Assembly (NCBI GenBank): GCA_016714605.1
Contig: JADKDL010000012.1
Span: 62,001 to 126,000 of the forward strand
Origin: Bacteroidales bacterium
GTDB lineage: Bacteria > Bacteroidota > Bacteroidia > Bacteroidales > UBA1715
Length of the DNA stretch: 64,000 nucleotides
Reading direction: 5' to 3'
Shown here: positions 9,029 to 18,794 of the stretch, in pieces
How positions within the stretch are numbered: the stretch's first letter is position 1
Layout of the letters: the number at the start of each line of letters is the position of its first letter
Notes under the pieces: generated by a model
Database searches by the model: none
The model's input: the letters and a program-made list of their open reading frames with translations, nothing else
What the model was told of the DNA's origin: nothing
Translations under genes and position numbers: made by a program

Positions 9029-10021
9029 TTAGTTTTTTCTATGATTAAGCAAAAGCCAATCTATTGTAGTTTTCATACCCTGTTCTAGAGAAGTAATTTT
9101 GTATCCTAATTGTACCTCAGCCTTTTTACTCGAAACAAGCCAATGATACAAAAACCTTTTGGCCCAAGCCGGAGTAATCAGTGGTTTTATTCCGAATAAT
9201 TTTGTACCTAACATAATTGAATTTGCAGCCACAAGCATTATAGGAGTTGGCAATTTCACTAACCAACACTTTCGCCCCCAAACAGAAGCCAGTTTGGCAA
9301 AAAACTCGGTATATGAAACATTCTCGCCACCCAAAATATATCGTTCGCCCGCAACTCCTTTTTCCATAGCCAGTTGCATACCTTCTACTACATCCATTAC
9401 AAATACGTAATTACCAACACTAGCACCATCGCCCGGATTTACATGCCATTTTCCTTTTATATATTTGTCTATCATTATGGTTACAGAATTGCTCTTGCTC
9501 AATTCTCCCGGACCGTAAACTCTCGTCGGGTTTACAATAACCACATCTAGTCCCTTAGCTACCCATGCCTTTACTCTTTCCTCAGATAGTGCTTTTGTGC
9601 TCTCATATTCAGTAAAATAGTCAATACTCCTTTCTATTGTTTCTGTTACCGTTTCTTTTATAGATGAACCCAGAACGCCGGCAGTTGACACATAAACCAT
9701 TTTCTTAACTTGCAACTGTAAAGCTATTCTGCAAATCTCATCGGTAGCATCAACATTGAGTCGGTGAAAGGTATTCGGGTCTTTGTCCCAAACCTGAGCA
9801 AAGGCAGCAGCATGGTAAACGTAATCGCAACCTATCATAGCATTTTCAATGCTTTTGGTGTCGGAAATATCGCCTTTACAAAATACCACATTCTTATGTT
9901 TCAACTGTTCGGCCTTTGTCTCAGAACGAATAAGAGCATGAACAATATGACCTTTATCTGCAAGATTCTTAACCAAATTTGCACCAATAAAACCAGTTGC
10001 ACCTGTTACAAATATCTTCAT
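9029..10021 (-). CDS. NAD-dependent epimerase/dehydratase (extended SDR)
   Basis: 330 aa. The Rossmann motif GATGFIGANL lies at residues 7-16, D52 ends a 'CKGDISD' strand, and the active-site YESTK sits near residue 138. The C-terminal half is typical of the dihydroflavonol-4-reductase / 3-beta-hydroxysteroid dehydrogenase / HpnA branch, including NPTRVYGPGE and GERYILGGENVSY. The reaction is an NAD(P)-linked oxidation or reduction of a hydroxyl or keto group on an unknown sugar or lipid. It is the first gene of a two-gene unit with the SDR downstream. It is opposed to an intergenic region that may encode a small RNA. Confidence 0.85.
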   Translation of the reverse strand: MKIFVTGATGFIGANLVKNLADKGHIVHALIRSETKAEQLKHKNVVFCKGDISDTKSIENAMIGCDYVYHAAAFAQVWDKDPNTFHRLNVDATDEICRIALQLQVKKMVYVSTAGVLGSSIKETVTETIERSIDYFTEYESTKALSEERVKAWVAKGLDVVIVNPTRVYGPGELSKSNSVTIMIDKYIKGKWHVNPGDGASVGNYVFVMDVVEGMQLAMEKGVAGERYILGGENVSYTEFFAKLASVWGRKCWLVKLPTPIMLVAANSIMLGTKLFGIKPLITPAWAKRFLYHWLVSSKKAEVQLGYKITSLEQGMKTTIDWLLLNHRKN

Positions 10022-10255
10022 TTCAATAATTATTATTTTTCTTCAAAAAATTATTATCAATATCCAAAAGTATTTATAATAAGAACCTACTTGAATATAG
10101 AAACCATAAATTTAAACAATATATTGATAATTACCCTTTCTAATATTAATGAGCAATAATATTTTTTTTAAGACACAAAAAAAACTATGATAAATTTGAA
10201 ACATTTTACAATGATTCAAATCAATATGAAATTGTTTTTTTGTCAATTGATTTTT

Positions 10256-10287
10256 TTTGTTTTTTTTTTGATGCTGATATACCTTTG
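10256..10287 (+). promoter_or_regulatory. Bacteroidota-type promoter (TTTG / TAccTTTG)
   Basis: TTTG at 10256-10259 and TACCTTTG at 10280-10287 match the -33 (TTTG) and -7 (TAnnTTTG) elements with 20 bp between them. This is the best-matching promoter pair I found in the window. No coding sequence follows for about 350 bp. Confidence 0.55.
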
Positions 10288-10294
10288 ATATACT

Positions 10295-10386
10295 AGTTAG
10301 ATAATAACTACGTCCTCACATTTTAACTACAACATAATCCTTTTTAGCCCTGATTAAAGCCCTCATCCCCCGAGGGCTTTTTCTTT
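10295..10386 (+). ncRNA. candidate small RNA of about 90 nt
   Basis: The transcript is defined by a good promoter ending at 10287 and a strong intrinsic terminator ending near 10386. No start codon with a sensible reading frame lies between them. The predicted RNA would have an unstructured A/C-rich 5' half and a terminator hairpin at its 3' end, the layout of many trans-acting sRNAs. It matches no RNA family I recognise. The start site is inferred from the box position. Confidence 0.4.
10356..10386 (+). terminator. intrinsic terminator in intergenic DNA
   Basis: AAAGCCCTC (10356-10364) and GAGGGCTTT (10372-10380) form a perfect GC-rich 9-bp stem with a C-rich loop, followed by a T-rich tail. 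No upstream gene runs toward it on the plus strand. Confidence 0.85.
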
Positions 10387-10643
10387 TTTAAAACACTAGA
10401 AAAGTGCAAGTCTTATTTTATATTATTATTTACTAGTAATTTATAATAAATTTTTGCTTGAGAAAAATATATTATAAATTATCAGTTTCACTCGTTAAAA
10501 AAAAATCATTTTGAAAAATCAGGTATTCTAATAATAATATGTAAATTAGCTTACTACTTTAGTTCAACATTATATACATAGATTATCAGGATTAAACTCA
10601 TAAAAATCAAACATATAAGATATTAATTTTATTCAAGACAAAT

Positions 10644-11264
10644 ATGCGCCCACTATTTATTGTTTTTATATTGTTATTCTCCTCAACTTTATTTTCTCAA
10701 AACAGTATTAATGAGAGTTTAGATACAACTAAAGCAAAAATCGCTGAAACTTCAAGGAGCTCAATACTTGATGCTGTAAAATTCAAGCATTCTATTTTCG
10801 GATATAGAAAAATAACAACTTTAGAAGCAAGTCATGCTATTGAATATCTTGAAGAAGAAAGCTTTCTCCTTTATTATCCTAAAATAGATTTTCTAATAAC
10901 ACTTTTTTCTGATAAAAACTTTGATAATAAAATAATAGGCTTGACAATGGGATCTGCTGTAGGCGTATCTCCAACATTATTTACAGAAGCCGAATTGGCT
11001 TTAGTAATTGATTGTTTTAAGATAGGTGCAACTATGATAAAGTACAGAACCCCCGAATCATCTGTACAATTCACTTTTTCGTCAGGATTTGGGATGCTTT
11101 TGCCGTATAGTTTTAGCCTTCCGACTAATGTTAAACTTCTATTTACTAAAAATCATTTTAGCGTAGGTACTGAAGTAGGTTGCAGAATGTCGCTTTCTTT
11201 AGAACGCTGGGATGAAATTTTTTGGGCTCCAAGAGGCTCGATTATTTTTGGATTAAGATTATAA
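10644..11264 (+). CDS. secreted protein of unknown function, possible outer-membrane beta barrel
   Basis: 206 aa with a clear signal peptide (LFIVFILLFSSTLFSQ, cleaved after about residue 19). The mature part alternates polar and hydrophobic residues, with short strands ending in aromatic residues (SVQFTFSSGFGML, FSVGTEVGCRMSLSL). The C-terminus SIIFGLRL resembles the last strand of a barrel. Glycines in 'LTMGSAVGVSP' and 'ATMIKYRTP' fit strand-turn-strand structure. I do not recognise a family. It has no operon partner; the repair cassette begins 141 bp downstream. Confidence 0.6.
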   Translation: MRPLFIVFILLFSSTLFSQNSINESLDTTKAKIAETSRSSILDAVKFKHSIFGYRKITTLEASHAIEYLEEESFLLYYPKIDFLITLFSDKNFDNKIIGLTMGSAVGVSPTLFTEAELALVIDCFKIGATMIKYRTPESSVQFTFSSGFGMLLPYSFSLPTNVKLLFTKNHFSVGTEVGCRMSLSLERWDEIFWAPRGSIIFGLRL

Positions 11265-11381
11265 TATTTATAAAAATAGTTTTATTCTAGCCCCAACGCT
11301 TGTCTCTACTTAGTCTTTTGATTGCAGATTTAATGAGACATTTTTTGTATTCAAATTTACAATTTCCGGCTTCGCATGTTC

Positions 11382-11389
11382 TATATTTG
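11382..11389 (+). promoter_or_regulatory. candidate -7 box of the umuD promoter
   Basis: TATATTTG fits TAnnTTTG and lies 16 bp before the umuD start, so the leader would be very short. A degenerate TTTA lies about 22 bp upstream as a possible -33. I found no clear LexA-type palindrome next to it. Confidence 0.4.
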
Positions 11390-11405
11390 CATAAAATAAG
11401 GAAAC

Positions 11406-11852
11406 ATGAGCAACATTAAGCCAGAAACCACCATAAAATTTATAAATCCGGCAACTGTAAATGCTGATTATACAGCAAAATTGGAAGGTTTTGTAAAAGC
11501 AGGATTTCCCTCTCCAGCCAACGATTATATTGAAAAAGAACTGAATTTCAGAGAACTATTTCTTCGCAACGAGAGTGCTACCTTTTTTGTAGAAGTAAGC
11601 GGGAGTTCTATGATTGATGCAGGTATTTATGATGGCGATATTTTGGTTGTAGATAAGTCGTTGAACCCATGCCACAATTCTATTCTTGTATGTTATATAG
11701 ATGGAGAGTTTACCGTAAAAAGAGTCCAAAAAATTGATTCTGCACTATACCTGATACCTGACAATAAAAAATTTAAACCAATCAAAATTGAAGAGCACTC
11801 AGACCTAAGATTATGGGGCGTGGTTACATTTGCAATACATAAATTCAGATAA
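11406..11852 (+). CDS. umuD: UmuD-like S24 self-cleaving subunit of DNA polymerase V
   Basis: 148 aa, the usual length for UmuD. The self-cleavage site Ala32-Gly33 is present in [13 protein letters not shown], very close to the CGFPSPA site of the enterobacterial protein. The serine-lysine dyad is Ser68 (GSSM) and Lys105 (TVKR). There is no N-terminal DNA-binding domain, so this is UmuD rather than LexA. On RecA stimulation, UmuD cleaves itself to UmuD', which joins UmuC as the error-prone polymerase V. It is followed after 2 bp by umuC, so translation is probably coupled. Confidence 0.93.
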   Translation: MSNIKPETTIKFINPATVNADYTAKLEGFVKAGFPSPANDYIEKELNFRELFLRNESATFFVEVSGSSMIDAGIYDGDILVVDKSLNPCHNSILVCYIDGEFTVKRVQKIDSALYLIPDNKKFKPIKIEEHSDLRLWGVVTFAIHKFR

Positions 11853-11854
11853 TC

Positions 11855-13105
11855 ATGATAGCTTTGGTTGATGGTAATAATTTTTATGTTTCATGCGAAA
11901 AAGTTTTTAATCCGGCGCTTGATGGCAAACCTGTAGTTGTATTAAGCAATAATGATGGTTGTGTAATATCAAGATCTAATGAGGCAAAAGCATTGGGCAT
12001 AAAAATGGGAGAACCTGCCTTTAAACGGAAAGAGTTTATGGAACAAAATAATGTAACTGTATTCTCATCGAACTATACTCTCTATGGCGATTTATCGAAC
12101 CGGATGATGAAAACACTCCAGAATTTTAGTCCGAACGTAGAAGTTTATTCCATAGACGAAGCTTTTGTAAGCCTAGAAGGCATAACGGCAAATACCGAAG
12201 ACTATGCTCATAAGATAAAAGCAACTATACATAAACATATAGGTATTCCGGTAGGTGTGGGCGTAGCTGAGACCAAGACCTTGTCGAAAATTGCAAACAA
12301 GATTGCCAAAAAAAATAATGGAGTATGTGTTATTGATTCCGAAACAAAAAAAGAATGGGCATTACGCAATACGCTCATTGCCGATGTATGGGGAGTGGGC
12401 AGACAATATGCCAAAAAGCTGAATAGCATTGGCATAATTACCGCTTACGACTTCACTAAGCTTGATTCGGCTTGGATAAGGAAAAACATGTCGGTAGTAG
12501 GATTGCGCACCAAAGAGGAACTGCTTGGAACTCCCTGCATAGCTATGGAAATGAACTTACAACCCAAGAAAAATATAGCTACAACAAGAGCTTTTGGCAA
12601 AAAATTATCTGATGTAAATATTATTTCCGAAGCCGTATCGACACATGCGGTACGTTGCGCAGAAAAGCTACGCCGACAAAAAAGCAGAGCCCAATATATA
12701 ACCATTTTTATACATACCGATCCCTTTTCTCAAACCGAAAAATATGTTTACAAATCAAAAACGTTAACGCTTGCAATTGCATCAAATAACAATAGCGATT
12801 TGGTAAAATACGCAATACATGGATTGAAAGAACTCTTTGAACCCAAGTTGCTTTACAAAAAAGTTGGGGTTATAGTAAGTGGTATTAGCGATGAAATGCA
12901 GGTTCAAGGGAGTTTGTTTGAAGGAATGAATGATAAAAAACGTGATACGGTTTCGATAATTACCGACCAACTCAATTTCCGATTTGGTAAAGATGTGGTT
13001 AAACTGGCAGTTCAGGGAAACAATCCGGATTGGAAATTGAGACAAGAGAAACTTTCGCCTCACTATACTACTCGCTGGAACGAACTACTAAAAGTTAAAG
13101 CATAA
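11855..13105 (+). CDS. umuC: UmuC-like Y-family translesion DNA polymerase
   Basis: 416 aa. The catalytic carboxylates of the Y family are present: Asp6 in ALVDGNNFY, and Asp101-Glu102 in YSIDEAF. The palm/fingers motif [15 protein letters not shown], the thumb helix-hairpin-helix ([17 protein letters not shown]) and the little-finger region follow, and the C-terminus carries the UmuC-specific extension ([15 protein letters not shown], then [16 protein letters not shown]). It copies across damaged template with low fidelity. It is the second gene of the umuD-umuC-SRAP cassette, with a 5-bp gap to the third. Confidence 0.95.
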   Translation: MIALVDGNNFYVSCEKVFNPALDGKPVVVLSNNDGCVISRSNEAKALGIKMGEPAFKRKEFMEQNNVTVFSSNYTLYGDLSNRMMKTLQNFSPNVEVYSIDEAFVSLEGITANTEDYAHKIKATIHKHIGIPVGVGVAETKTLSKIANKIAKKNNGVCVIDSETKKEWALRNTLIADVWGVGRQYAKKLNSIGIITAYDFTKLDSAWIRKNMSVVGLRTKEELLGTPCIAMEMNLQPKKNIATTRAFGKKLSDVNIISEAVSTHAVRCAEKLRRQKSRAQYITIFIHTDPFSQTEKYVYKSKTLTLAIASNNNSDLVKYAIHGLKELFEPKLLYKKVGVIVSGISDEMQVQGSLFEGMNDKKRDTVSIITDQLNFRFGKDVVKLAVQGNNPDWKLRQEKLSPHYTTRWNELLKVKA

Positions 13106-13110
13106 ATACA

Positions 13111-13857
13111 ATGTGTTTCTATTATACCATAAAGAAGAAGCCGGCAACTAAATTGGTAAAAAACAAAATAATTACCAATGAGCAATTGCAATTTATAAAC
13201 GAGGTTTCTTTCGTTAATGGATTTGAACACCCAAAGATGCCGGTAATAATTAAGCAAGACAACAACGAGGTAGAATATGCAAACTGGGGCTTTTTGCCAA
13301 CGTCGGTAATGGAAGTTCAAGACACCTCATCTTTTACCGATAAATATAATACGCTCAATGCTAAAGCAGAAACTATAGAAACCAGCACCTTGTATGCTCA
13401 AGCATTTAAATTGCAACGTTGTTTGATACCTGCTTCCGGATTTTTTGAATGGCGACATATAAACAAAGAGCGGATTCCATATTATATAAGCACTACCGAT
13501 GATGAACTGTTTGTATTTGCAGGTATTTACAATCATTCAATTGATGCTCATGGGGCTACTGCACATTCATTTGCCATAGTAACCACACCTGCCAATACTT
13601 TGATGGAAGAGATTCACAATACAAAAAAACGTATGCCGCTTATTTTACCATCGCATGAAGCTGCACTATGGCTAGACGCAAAGCAGGAAACGGCTAAACT
13701 ACAAAGTCTGATAAAACCTTTTGAAAGCAATTTGCTCAAAGCACATTCGGTAAGAAAATTCTCTCCTGCAGCTATTCTTGATATTAATTCTATAGCCGAA
13801 CCATACAAATATCAGCACATTCCAAATCTTTTTGAAAAACCGAATACACTCTTCTAG
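13111..13857 (+). CDS. SOS response-associated peptidase (SRAP / HMCES / YedK family)
   Basis: 248 aa. It begins Met-Cys, so Cys2 becomes the N-terminal nucleophile after Met removal. The other active-site residues of the family are in place: Asn83 in NAKAET, Glu113 in GFFEW and His169 in EIHNTKKRMPLIL. SRAP proteins form a stable thiazolidine crosslink with abasic sites in single-stranded DNA, shielding them from nucleases and error-prone synthesis. Placement directly behind umuDC argues for joint expression under DNA damage. A terminator follows. Confidence 0.92.
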   Translation: MCFYYTIKKKPATKLVKNKIITNEQLQFINEVSFVNGFEHPKMPVIIKQDNNEVEYANWGFLPTSVMEVQDTSSFTDKYNTLNAKAETIETSTLYAQAFKLQRCLIPASGFFEWRHINKERIPYYISTTDDELFVFAGIYNHSIDAHGATAHSFAIVTTPANTLMEEIHNTKKRMPLILPSHEAALWLDAKQETAKLQSLIKPFESNLLKAHSVRKFSPAAILDINSIAEPYKYQHIPNLFEKPNTLF

Positions 13858-13935
13858 AAAATCAAACATTAAAAATATATCCCAAAAACTTCAACATAAA
13901 GATATTTCCATAACATCAAAAAATATCCACAAAAA

Positions 13936-13978
13936 AAAGCGGTAGATTTTCCACAAAAGAAAACCTACCGCTTTATTA
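13936..13978. terminator. bidirectional intrinsic terminator
   Basis: AAAGCGGTAG (13936-13945) pairs with CTACCGCTTT (13965-13974). The stem is extended by TTTTC/GAAAA after one mismatch. It lies between the convergent SRAP gene and the methylmalonyl-CoA mutase large subunit. Confidence 0.85.
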
Positions 13979-13999
13979 TTTTATTTTCAGCTGACGAAC

Positions 14000-16150
14000 T
14001 TAGTCGGCCAAAAGCAATTCTAAAATTTTCATAGCAGCTTTAGGCACCGGAGTACCCGGACCAAAAATTGCAGCTACACCGGCCTGATACAAGAAATCAT
14101 AGTCTTGCGCAGGAATTACCCCACCACAAACCACCATAATATCTTCTCTACCAAGTTTCTTTAGTTCCTCCATAACCTGAGGTACCAAAGTTTTGTGTCC
14201 GGCAGCAAGCGAAGAAACACCGAGTATATGCACATCGTTTTCAACTGCTTGTTTTGCAGACTCTTCAGGAGTTTGGAATAGAGGTCCGATATCTACGTCA
14301 AAGCCTATATCGGCATAGCCGGTAGATACCACTTTCGCACCACGGTCATGACCGTCTTGTCCCATTTTGGCAACCATAATTCTCGGTTGGCGACCTTCTT
14401 TTTTCGCGAATTCCTTGCAAAGCGCTACAGCTTTTTTGTAATCGCTATCGTTTTTAGCTTCTGAATCGTACACGCCTGATATACTTCTAATAACTGCTTT
14501 ATATCTACCTACTACTTTTTCGCAAGCTGTAGAAATTTCGCCCAAAGTAGCATTTTTCTTAGCAGCTTCAACAGCCAACTCAAGTAAATTGCCTTTTCCG
14601 GTTTCTACACATTTTGTAATAGCATCAAGAGATCTTTGGCACTCTTCTTCATTACGCTCTTCCTTAAGTTGTTTCAATCGTTTAAGTTGAGCTTCTCTTA
14701 CTGCTGTATTGTCAATATCAAGAGTTTCTAACGGATCTTCTTTTTCAAGTCTGTATTTGTTAGTACCCACAATAGTATCAAGTCCGGCATCGATACGAGC
14801 TTGTTTTCTTGCAGCAGCCTCTTCAATTCTCATTTTAGGTACACCTGTTTCTATAGCTTTTGCCATACCACCAAGTTTCTCAACCTCTTCTATGAGTGCC
14901 CACCCTTTATGAACAAGTTCATTAGTAAGACTTTCAATATAATATGAACCTGCCCAAGGATCTACCGAACGACAAATTTCAGTTTCTTGCTGAATAAACA
15001 ATTGTGTGTTTCTAGCAATACGCGCAGAGAAATCTGTTGGAAGTGCAATAGCCTCGTCAAGAGCATTGGTGTGCAGCGACTGAGTATGACCAAGCGCAGC
15101 TGCCATAGCCTCAATACAAGTTCTACCCACGTTGTTGAACGGATCTTGTTCGGTAAGCGACCAACCCGATGTTTGTGAGTGAGTTCTTAATGCAAGCGAT
15201 TTAGGATTTTTTGGATTAAATTGTTTTACGATTTTAGCCCAAATCATTCTAGCGGCTCTCATCTTTGCAATTTCCATAAAGTGATTCATTCCCACTGCCC
15301 AGAAGAATGAAAGTCTCGGTGCAAATGTATCTATATCCATTCCAGCAGCAATACCGGTTCTTATATAGTCTAGACCATCGGCCAAGGTATAAGCCATTTC
15401 TATATCGTTGGTAGCACCTGCTTCTTGCATGTGGTAACCTGAGATAGAAATTGAGTTGAACTTAGGCATATTTTTAGAGGTATACTCAAAAATATCAGCA
15501 ATAATTTTCATTGAGAATGTAGGTGGATAAATGTATGTATTTCTCACCATAAATTCTTTAAGAATATCATTCTGAATAGTACCAGAAAGCTCTTCAAGCT
15601 TAGCACCCTGTTCAAGTCCGGCCAAAATATAGAAAGCTAAAACTGGTAGTACCGCACCATTCATTGTCATAGATACCGACATTTTATTAAGCGGAATCTG
15701 GTTGAATAGTATTCTCATATCTTTTATAGAGTCAATAGCAACACCGGCTTTACCAACATCGCCAACTACACGTGGATGATCTGAATCGTAACCACGGTGC
15801 GTAGCAAGGTCAAAAGCTACAGAAAGACCTTTCTGTCCTGATGCCAAGTTTCTTCTATAGAAAGCATTAGATTCTTCTGCAGTAGAAAATCCTGCATACT
15901 GTCTTATAGTCCATGGTTGTAACGGATACATAGCCGAATACGGACCTCTAAGAAACGGAGGTAAACCTGAGGCATAGCCCAAGTGTTCCATTCCTTCCAA
16001 ATCTTCGAGCGTATATACCGATTTAACCGGTATTTGCTCAGGTGTCATCCAGTCGGCAGAGATTTTATTATCTTTTTCCCACTGCTTTGCCGAAACACCG
16101 CTTTTTGATTGTTTAATATTTATTGATTTAAAATCTGGTTTCATTTTCAA
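14000..16150 (-). CDS. mutB: methylmalonyl-CoA mutase, large (catalytic) subunit
   Basis: 716 aa. The TIM-barrel substrate domain occupies about residues 30-560 ([31 protein letters not shown]..., [11 protein letters not shown]). The C-terminal cobalamin-binding domain carries the lower-ligand motif DGHDRG near residue 598 (DxHxxG), followed by [16 protein letters not shown] and GGVIP segments. The enzyme interconverts succinyl-CoA and (R)-methylmalonyl-CoA using adenosylcobalamin, in the succinate-propionate pathway. The gene for the small subunit lies 27 bp upstream on the same strand. No epimerase, MeaB chaperone or carboxylase gene is next to it. Confidence 0.96.
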   Translation of the reverse strand: MKMKPDFKSINIKQSKSGVSAKQWEKDNKISADWMTPEQIPVKSVYTLEDLEGMEHLGYASGLPPFLRGPYSAMYPLQPWTIRQYAGFSTAEESNAFYRRNLASGQKGLSVAFDLATHRGYDSDHPRVVGDVGKAGVAIDSIKDMRILFNQIPLNKMSVSMTMNGAVLPVLAFYILAGLEQGAKLEELSGTIQNDILKEFMVRNTYIYPPTFSMKIIADIFEYTSKNMPKFNSISISGYHMQEAGATNDIEMAYTLADGLDYIRTGIAAGMDIDTFAPRLSFFWAVGMNHFMEIAKMRAARMIWAKIVKQFNPKNPKSLALRTHSQTSGWSLTEQDPFNNVGRTCIEAMAAALGHTQSLHTNALDEAIALPTDFSARIARNTQLFIQQETEICRSVDPWAGSYYIESLTNELVHKGWALIEEVEKLGGMAKAIETGVPKMRIEEAAARKQARIDAGLDTIVGTNKYRLEKEDPLETLDIDNTAVREAQLKRLKQLKEERNEEECQRSLDAITKCVETGKGNLLELAVEAAKKNATLGEISTACEKVVGRYKAVIRSISGVYDSEAKNDSDYKKAVALCKEFAKKEGRQPRIMVAKMGQDGHDRGAKVVSTGYADIGFDVDIGPLFQTPEESAKQAVENDVHILGVSSLAAGHKTLVPQVMEELKKLGREDIMVVCGGVIPAQDYDFLYQAGVAAIFGPGTPVPKAAMKILELLLAD

Positions 16151-16177
16151 ATGTTTAAAATATATAAAACACCAGAA

Positions 16178-18124
16178 TTAGTTAATGCCCAATTCTTTTT
16201 GATAATATTGCAGCGTTTCAAGCAGGTTAGACTTCATGCTGATAAAATTCTTAATACCTTTGGCTTTAAGTTCATCGGTACAAGCAGGAGCTCCGGCAAC
16301 TACAAATATTGTATTTTTTGCCTTTTCAAAAGCAACAGGTGCAAGTTCTGCGTACTCTTCGTCGGAGCTACACAACACAATAATATTTGCACCGTAAGCC
16401 TGAGCTGCACTTATTCCCTCTTCTACCGTTGCAAAACCGTTATTGTCTTTCACTTCAAATCCGGCACAACCGAAAAAGTTGGAAGAAAACTGCGATCTTG
16501 CTGACCTGAAAGTTGGACTACCAATGGTAAGCATGAATACTTTAGGTCTTGATTTAGACTTTGAATAAGCATCGGTTTTGTAACGCAACAATTCAAATGC
16601 TTGAGCACCTCTATAAATTCTAAGCGGTTCTGCTATTGCATTTGCAGCCTTTTGAGAAGGAGAAGTAAGGTAAGAAAGATCTAGTTGGTCTTCTTTTACT
16701 TCATTAAAATTAGGGAATTGGTTTGTTCCTAATACATTATCTCTTCTGGTTGCAATATTTGAATCTTTTTTGGTAGCAGTTTCTGCTACTTTCTTTTGGA
16801 TAAATCCTTGAGTAAATGCCTCGATATAACCACCTTTATCGTCTATTTGCAAAAATAAATCCCATGCTTTTTCAGCAATCATTTCGGTGAGCGACTCAAT
16901 ATAATAAGAGCCTGCTGATGGATCAACCACTTTATCGAAATGACATTCTTCTTTAAGCAAAATTTGTTGGTTTCTTGCAATTCTTTCAGAGAAATCTGTT
17001 GGTTTTTCGAAAATTGCATTGAAAGGCAGTACTGTAAGGGAATTTACACCACCTAAACTGGCAGACATAGCTTCGGTTTGCGTTCTCAGCATATTTACAT
17101 AAGGGTCGTAAATTGTTTTGTTCCATGCCGATGTTTCTGCATGAATTGACATTACACAAGCACACTTACATAATTTCTTACCACTATCGGCACAACCACA
17201 ACCAGATGTTTTTTCGCAATCGCAGTTTTCACAATTGCAACTTGGCTGATATGATTCTACTATTTTTGCCCATAATAATTTTGCTGCTCTAAATTTTGCA
17301 ATCTCTACAAAATAGCTAGCACCAACAGAGAAATTAAATTTCATTCTCTTTGATAGAAGCGAAGCGTCTTTACCTTTAGCAGTAAAATCTGTAAGATATT
17401 GAGCTCCTACAGAAAGCCCCATTGCTAATTCCTCAACAGCAGAAGCTCCGGCGTTTTGAAAATATCCGGCATGAACCGAACAAATTTTAAAACAAGGCAT
17501 GTCTTTGGTAATCTCCATCATTTCTGACAAACTTTCTAGGTACGTACCTTTGTCATTGGTACAAAAAGCACCTTTTAACGTTAAGTTACCTATACAATCT
17601 AGATTTACCGAACCACAGATTTTTTTTGCTTGATACGTAGATTGTTTTACAACCTCCACGAACAATTTCATAGCATGAGTTTTACCTTTTTTAATCTCAA
17701 AACAGTGCTCAATAGAATCTAAGCAGATGTCTTTAACTAAGGCTTGCATATCTGTAATTTTCCACTCAGAAGCATCATCAATCACATATCCAACTGATGT
17801 AATTCCTTTCATCAGAATGTCAATGATTTTTTTATTTGCTTCAGCTGCATTTTTAACCACAACATTTTGGCGTATGTGCCAATCGTTGTTTTTCTTCTTA
17901 CTTCCTCTTACAAAAGGAAACTGTCCGGGTAAGACTGAAATAAGGTCTTTCCCTAGCACATCTTCCTTGGTGTACAGAGGCTGCACATCAATTCCTTCAA
18001 TTGTTTTCCAAACAAGCTTCTTGTCAAAATCGGCTCCTTTTAGGTCAGCAATTGTTTTTTGTTTCCATTCCTCATACGTTATAGAAGGAAATTCTTCAAA
18101 AAGTCTGATTTTTTTATCTGACAT
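16178..18124 (-). CDS. mutA: methylmalonyl-CoA mutase, small subunit, with a Cys-rich insertion
   Basis: 648 aa, homologous to the large subunit but non-catalytic. The C-terminal flavodoxin-like domain lacks the DxHxxG cobalamin motif, as is normal for MutA. The barrel domain keeps [14 protein letters not shown] and HAETSAWNKTIYDPYVNMLRT. Between them, at about residues 299-325 (nt 17150-17230), there is a short insertion with nine cysteines in about 26 residues (SCNCENCDCEKTSGCGCA followed by LCKCAC). This spacing suggests metal binding or disulfides, but nothing in the large subunit matches it. The gene is the first of the mutA-mutB operon. Confidence 0.93.
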   Translation of the reverse strand: MSDKKIRLFEEFPSITYEEWKQKTIADLKGADFDKKLVWKTIEGIDVQPLYTKEDVLGKDLISVLPGQFPFVRGSKKKNNDWHIRQNVVVKNAAEANKKIIDILMKGITSVGYVIDDASEWKITDMQALVKDICLDSIEHCFEIKKGKTHAMKLFVEVVKQSTYQAKKICGSVNLDCIGNLTLKGAFCTNDKGTYLESLSEMMEITKDMPCFKICSVHAGYFQNAGASAVEELAMGLSVGAQYLTDFTAKGKDASLLSKRMKFNFSVGASYFVEIAKFRAAKLLWAKIVESYQPSCNCENCDCEKTSGCGCADSGKKLCKCACVMSIHAETSAWNKTIYDPYVNMLRTQTEAMSASLGGVNSLTVLPFNAIFEKPTDFSERIARNQQILLKEECHFDKVVDPSAGSYYIESLTEMIAEKAWDLFLQIDDKGGYIEAFTQGFIQKKVAETATKKDSNIATRRDNVLGTNQFPNFNEVKEDQLDLSYLTSPSQKAANAIAEPLRIYRGAQAFELLRYKTDAYSKSKSRPKVFMLTIGSPTFRSARSQFSSNFFGCAGFEVKDNNGFATVEEGISAAQAYGANIIVLCSSDEEYAELAPVAFEKAKNTIFVVAGAPACTDELKAKGIKNFISMKSNLLETLQYYQKELGIN

Positions 18125-18482
18125 GTTTTTTTATAATTTGGTGATATTTTTGTTATTGGGAAGCCAAAGTTAAAGTTTATTGCTTAATTTTTTATAATAA
18201 ACTATCATTAAAATATAACTTTTAATATATTTTTTATCATTTTCTTTCAGTTTTGCACAAAGCCATAAACTGTATATGTATATTTACCTATGCCTCCTTA
18301 GGTGTTTGACTCAGAGATTCCTTGCAAAAAAATTTTTAATATGCCGAACTAGTTAAAAAATTTGAATTCGAACTCAATTATAAAAAAGCAAAGTTCACTT
18401 AAAAATCAGAATAAAATAATTCCACTCTTAGCACCAAAACAGGTATTTTGATTTATATTTAAGGACGAAAAAAGAAAACACT
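18125..18482. other. intergenic region between divergent genes
   Basis: 358 bp of AT-rich sequence that should hold promoters for mutA (minus) and the thiamine-binding-type gene (plus). A small dyad (ACCTA ... TAGGT, about 18286-18304) is visible. I looked for a cobalamin riboswitch upstream of mutA and saw none of its conserved blocks. Confidence 0.6.
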
Positions 18483-18794
18483 ATGTCAGTATTAACAGAA
18501 TTTGCTATTTTTCCGCTCGATGCGGGGAAAAGTTTAAGTGAAATTGTGAGCAAAGTAATTGCTTATATTTCACAAACCGGATTTAATTACCAACTTACCT
18601 CAATGGGAACTATCATTGAAACGCCTACGTTGACCGATGCTTTAGATATTATAAATCAATCATATATCATATTAGAACCATATTCAGACAGGGTGTATTG
18701 TTCTGCAAAATTTGATATTCAGAAAGATAAAAATCAAAGACTAGAAGGAAAAGTTGCTTCAATTGAAAAAATAATAGGCAATGTTAAAAAATAA
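18483..18794 (+). CDS. MTH1187/YkoF family thiamine-binding protein
   Basis: 103 aa, the whole length of the DUF77/MTH1187 family. The pattern EFAIFPLDAGKSLSEIVSKVI ... YQLTSMGTIIETP ... AL is the family signature of a ferredoxin-like fold with the substrate pocket at the dimer interface. Some members bind hydroxymethylpyrimidine or thiamine; others have no known ligand. It overlaps the following gene by 14 bp, so the two are translationally coupled. That link to a DUF3108 protein gives no clear functional hint. Confidence 0.8.
   Translation: MSVLTEFAIFPLDAGKSLSEIVSKVIAYISQTGFNYQLTSMGTIIETPTLTDALDIINQSYIILEPYSDRVYCSAKFDIQKDKNQRLEGKVASIEKIIGNVKK

Larger units (their letters stand above)
10022..10643. 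other. long intergenic region with an orphan promoter and terminator
   Basis: No convincing protein gene in this 622-bp gap between divergent genes. It holds long T-runs, a full promoter-like pair (10256-10287) and a strong terminator (10356-10386) on the plus strand, described separately. From 10390 to 10640 it is plain AT-rich DNA with nothing I can name. Confidence 0.7.

Noticed and set aside
10356..10386. Terminator for the gene at 9029-10021
   Set aside because: That gene runs the other way and its 3' end is at 9029; the terminator has no upstream gene on its strand.
18125..18482. Cobalamin riboswitch upstream of mutA
   Set aside because: None of the conserved B12-box sequence or its stems is visible.
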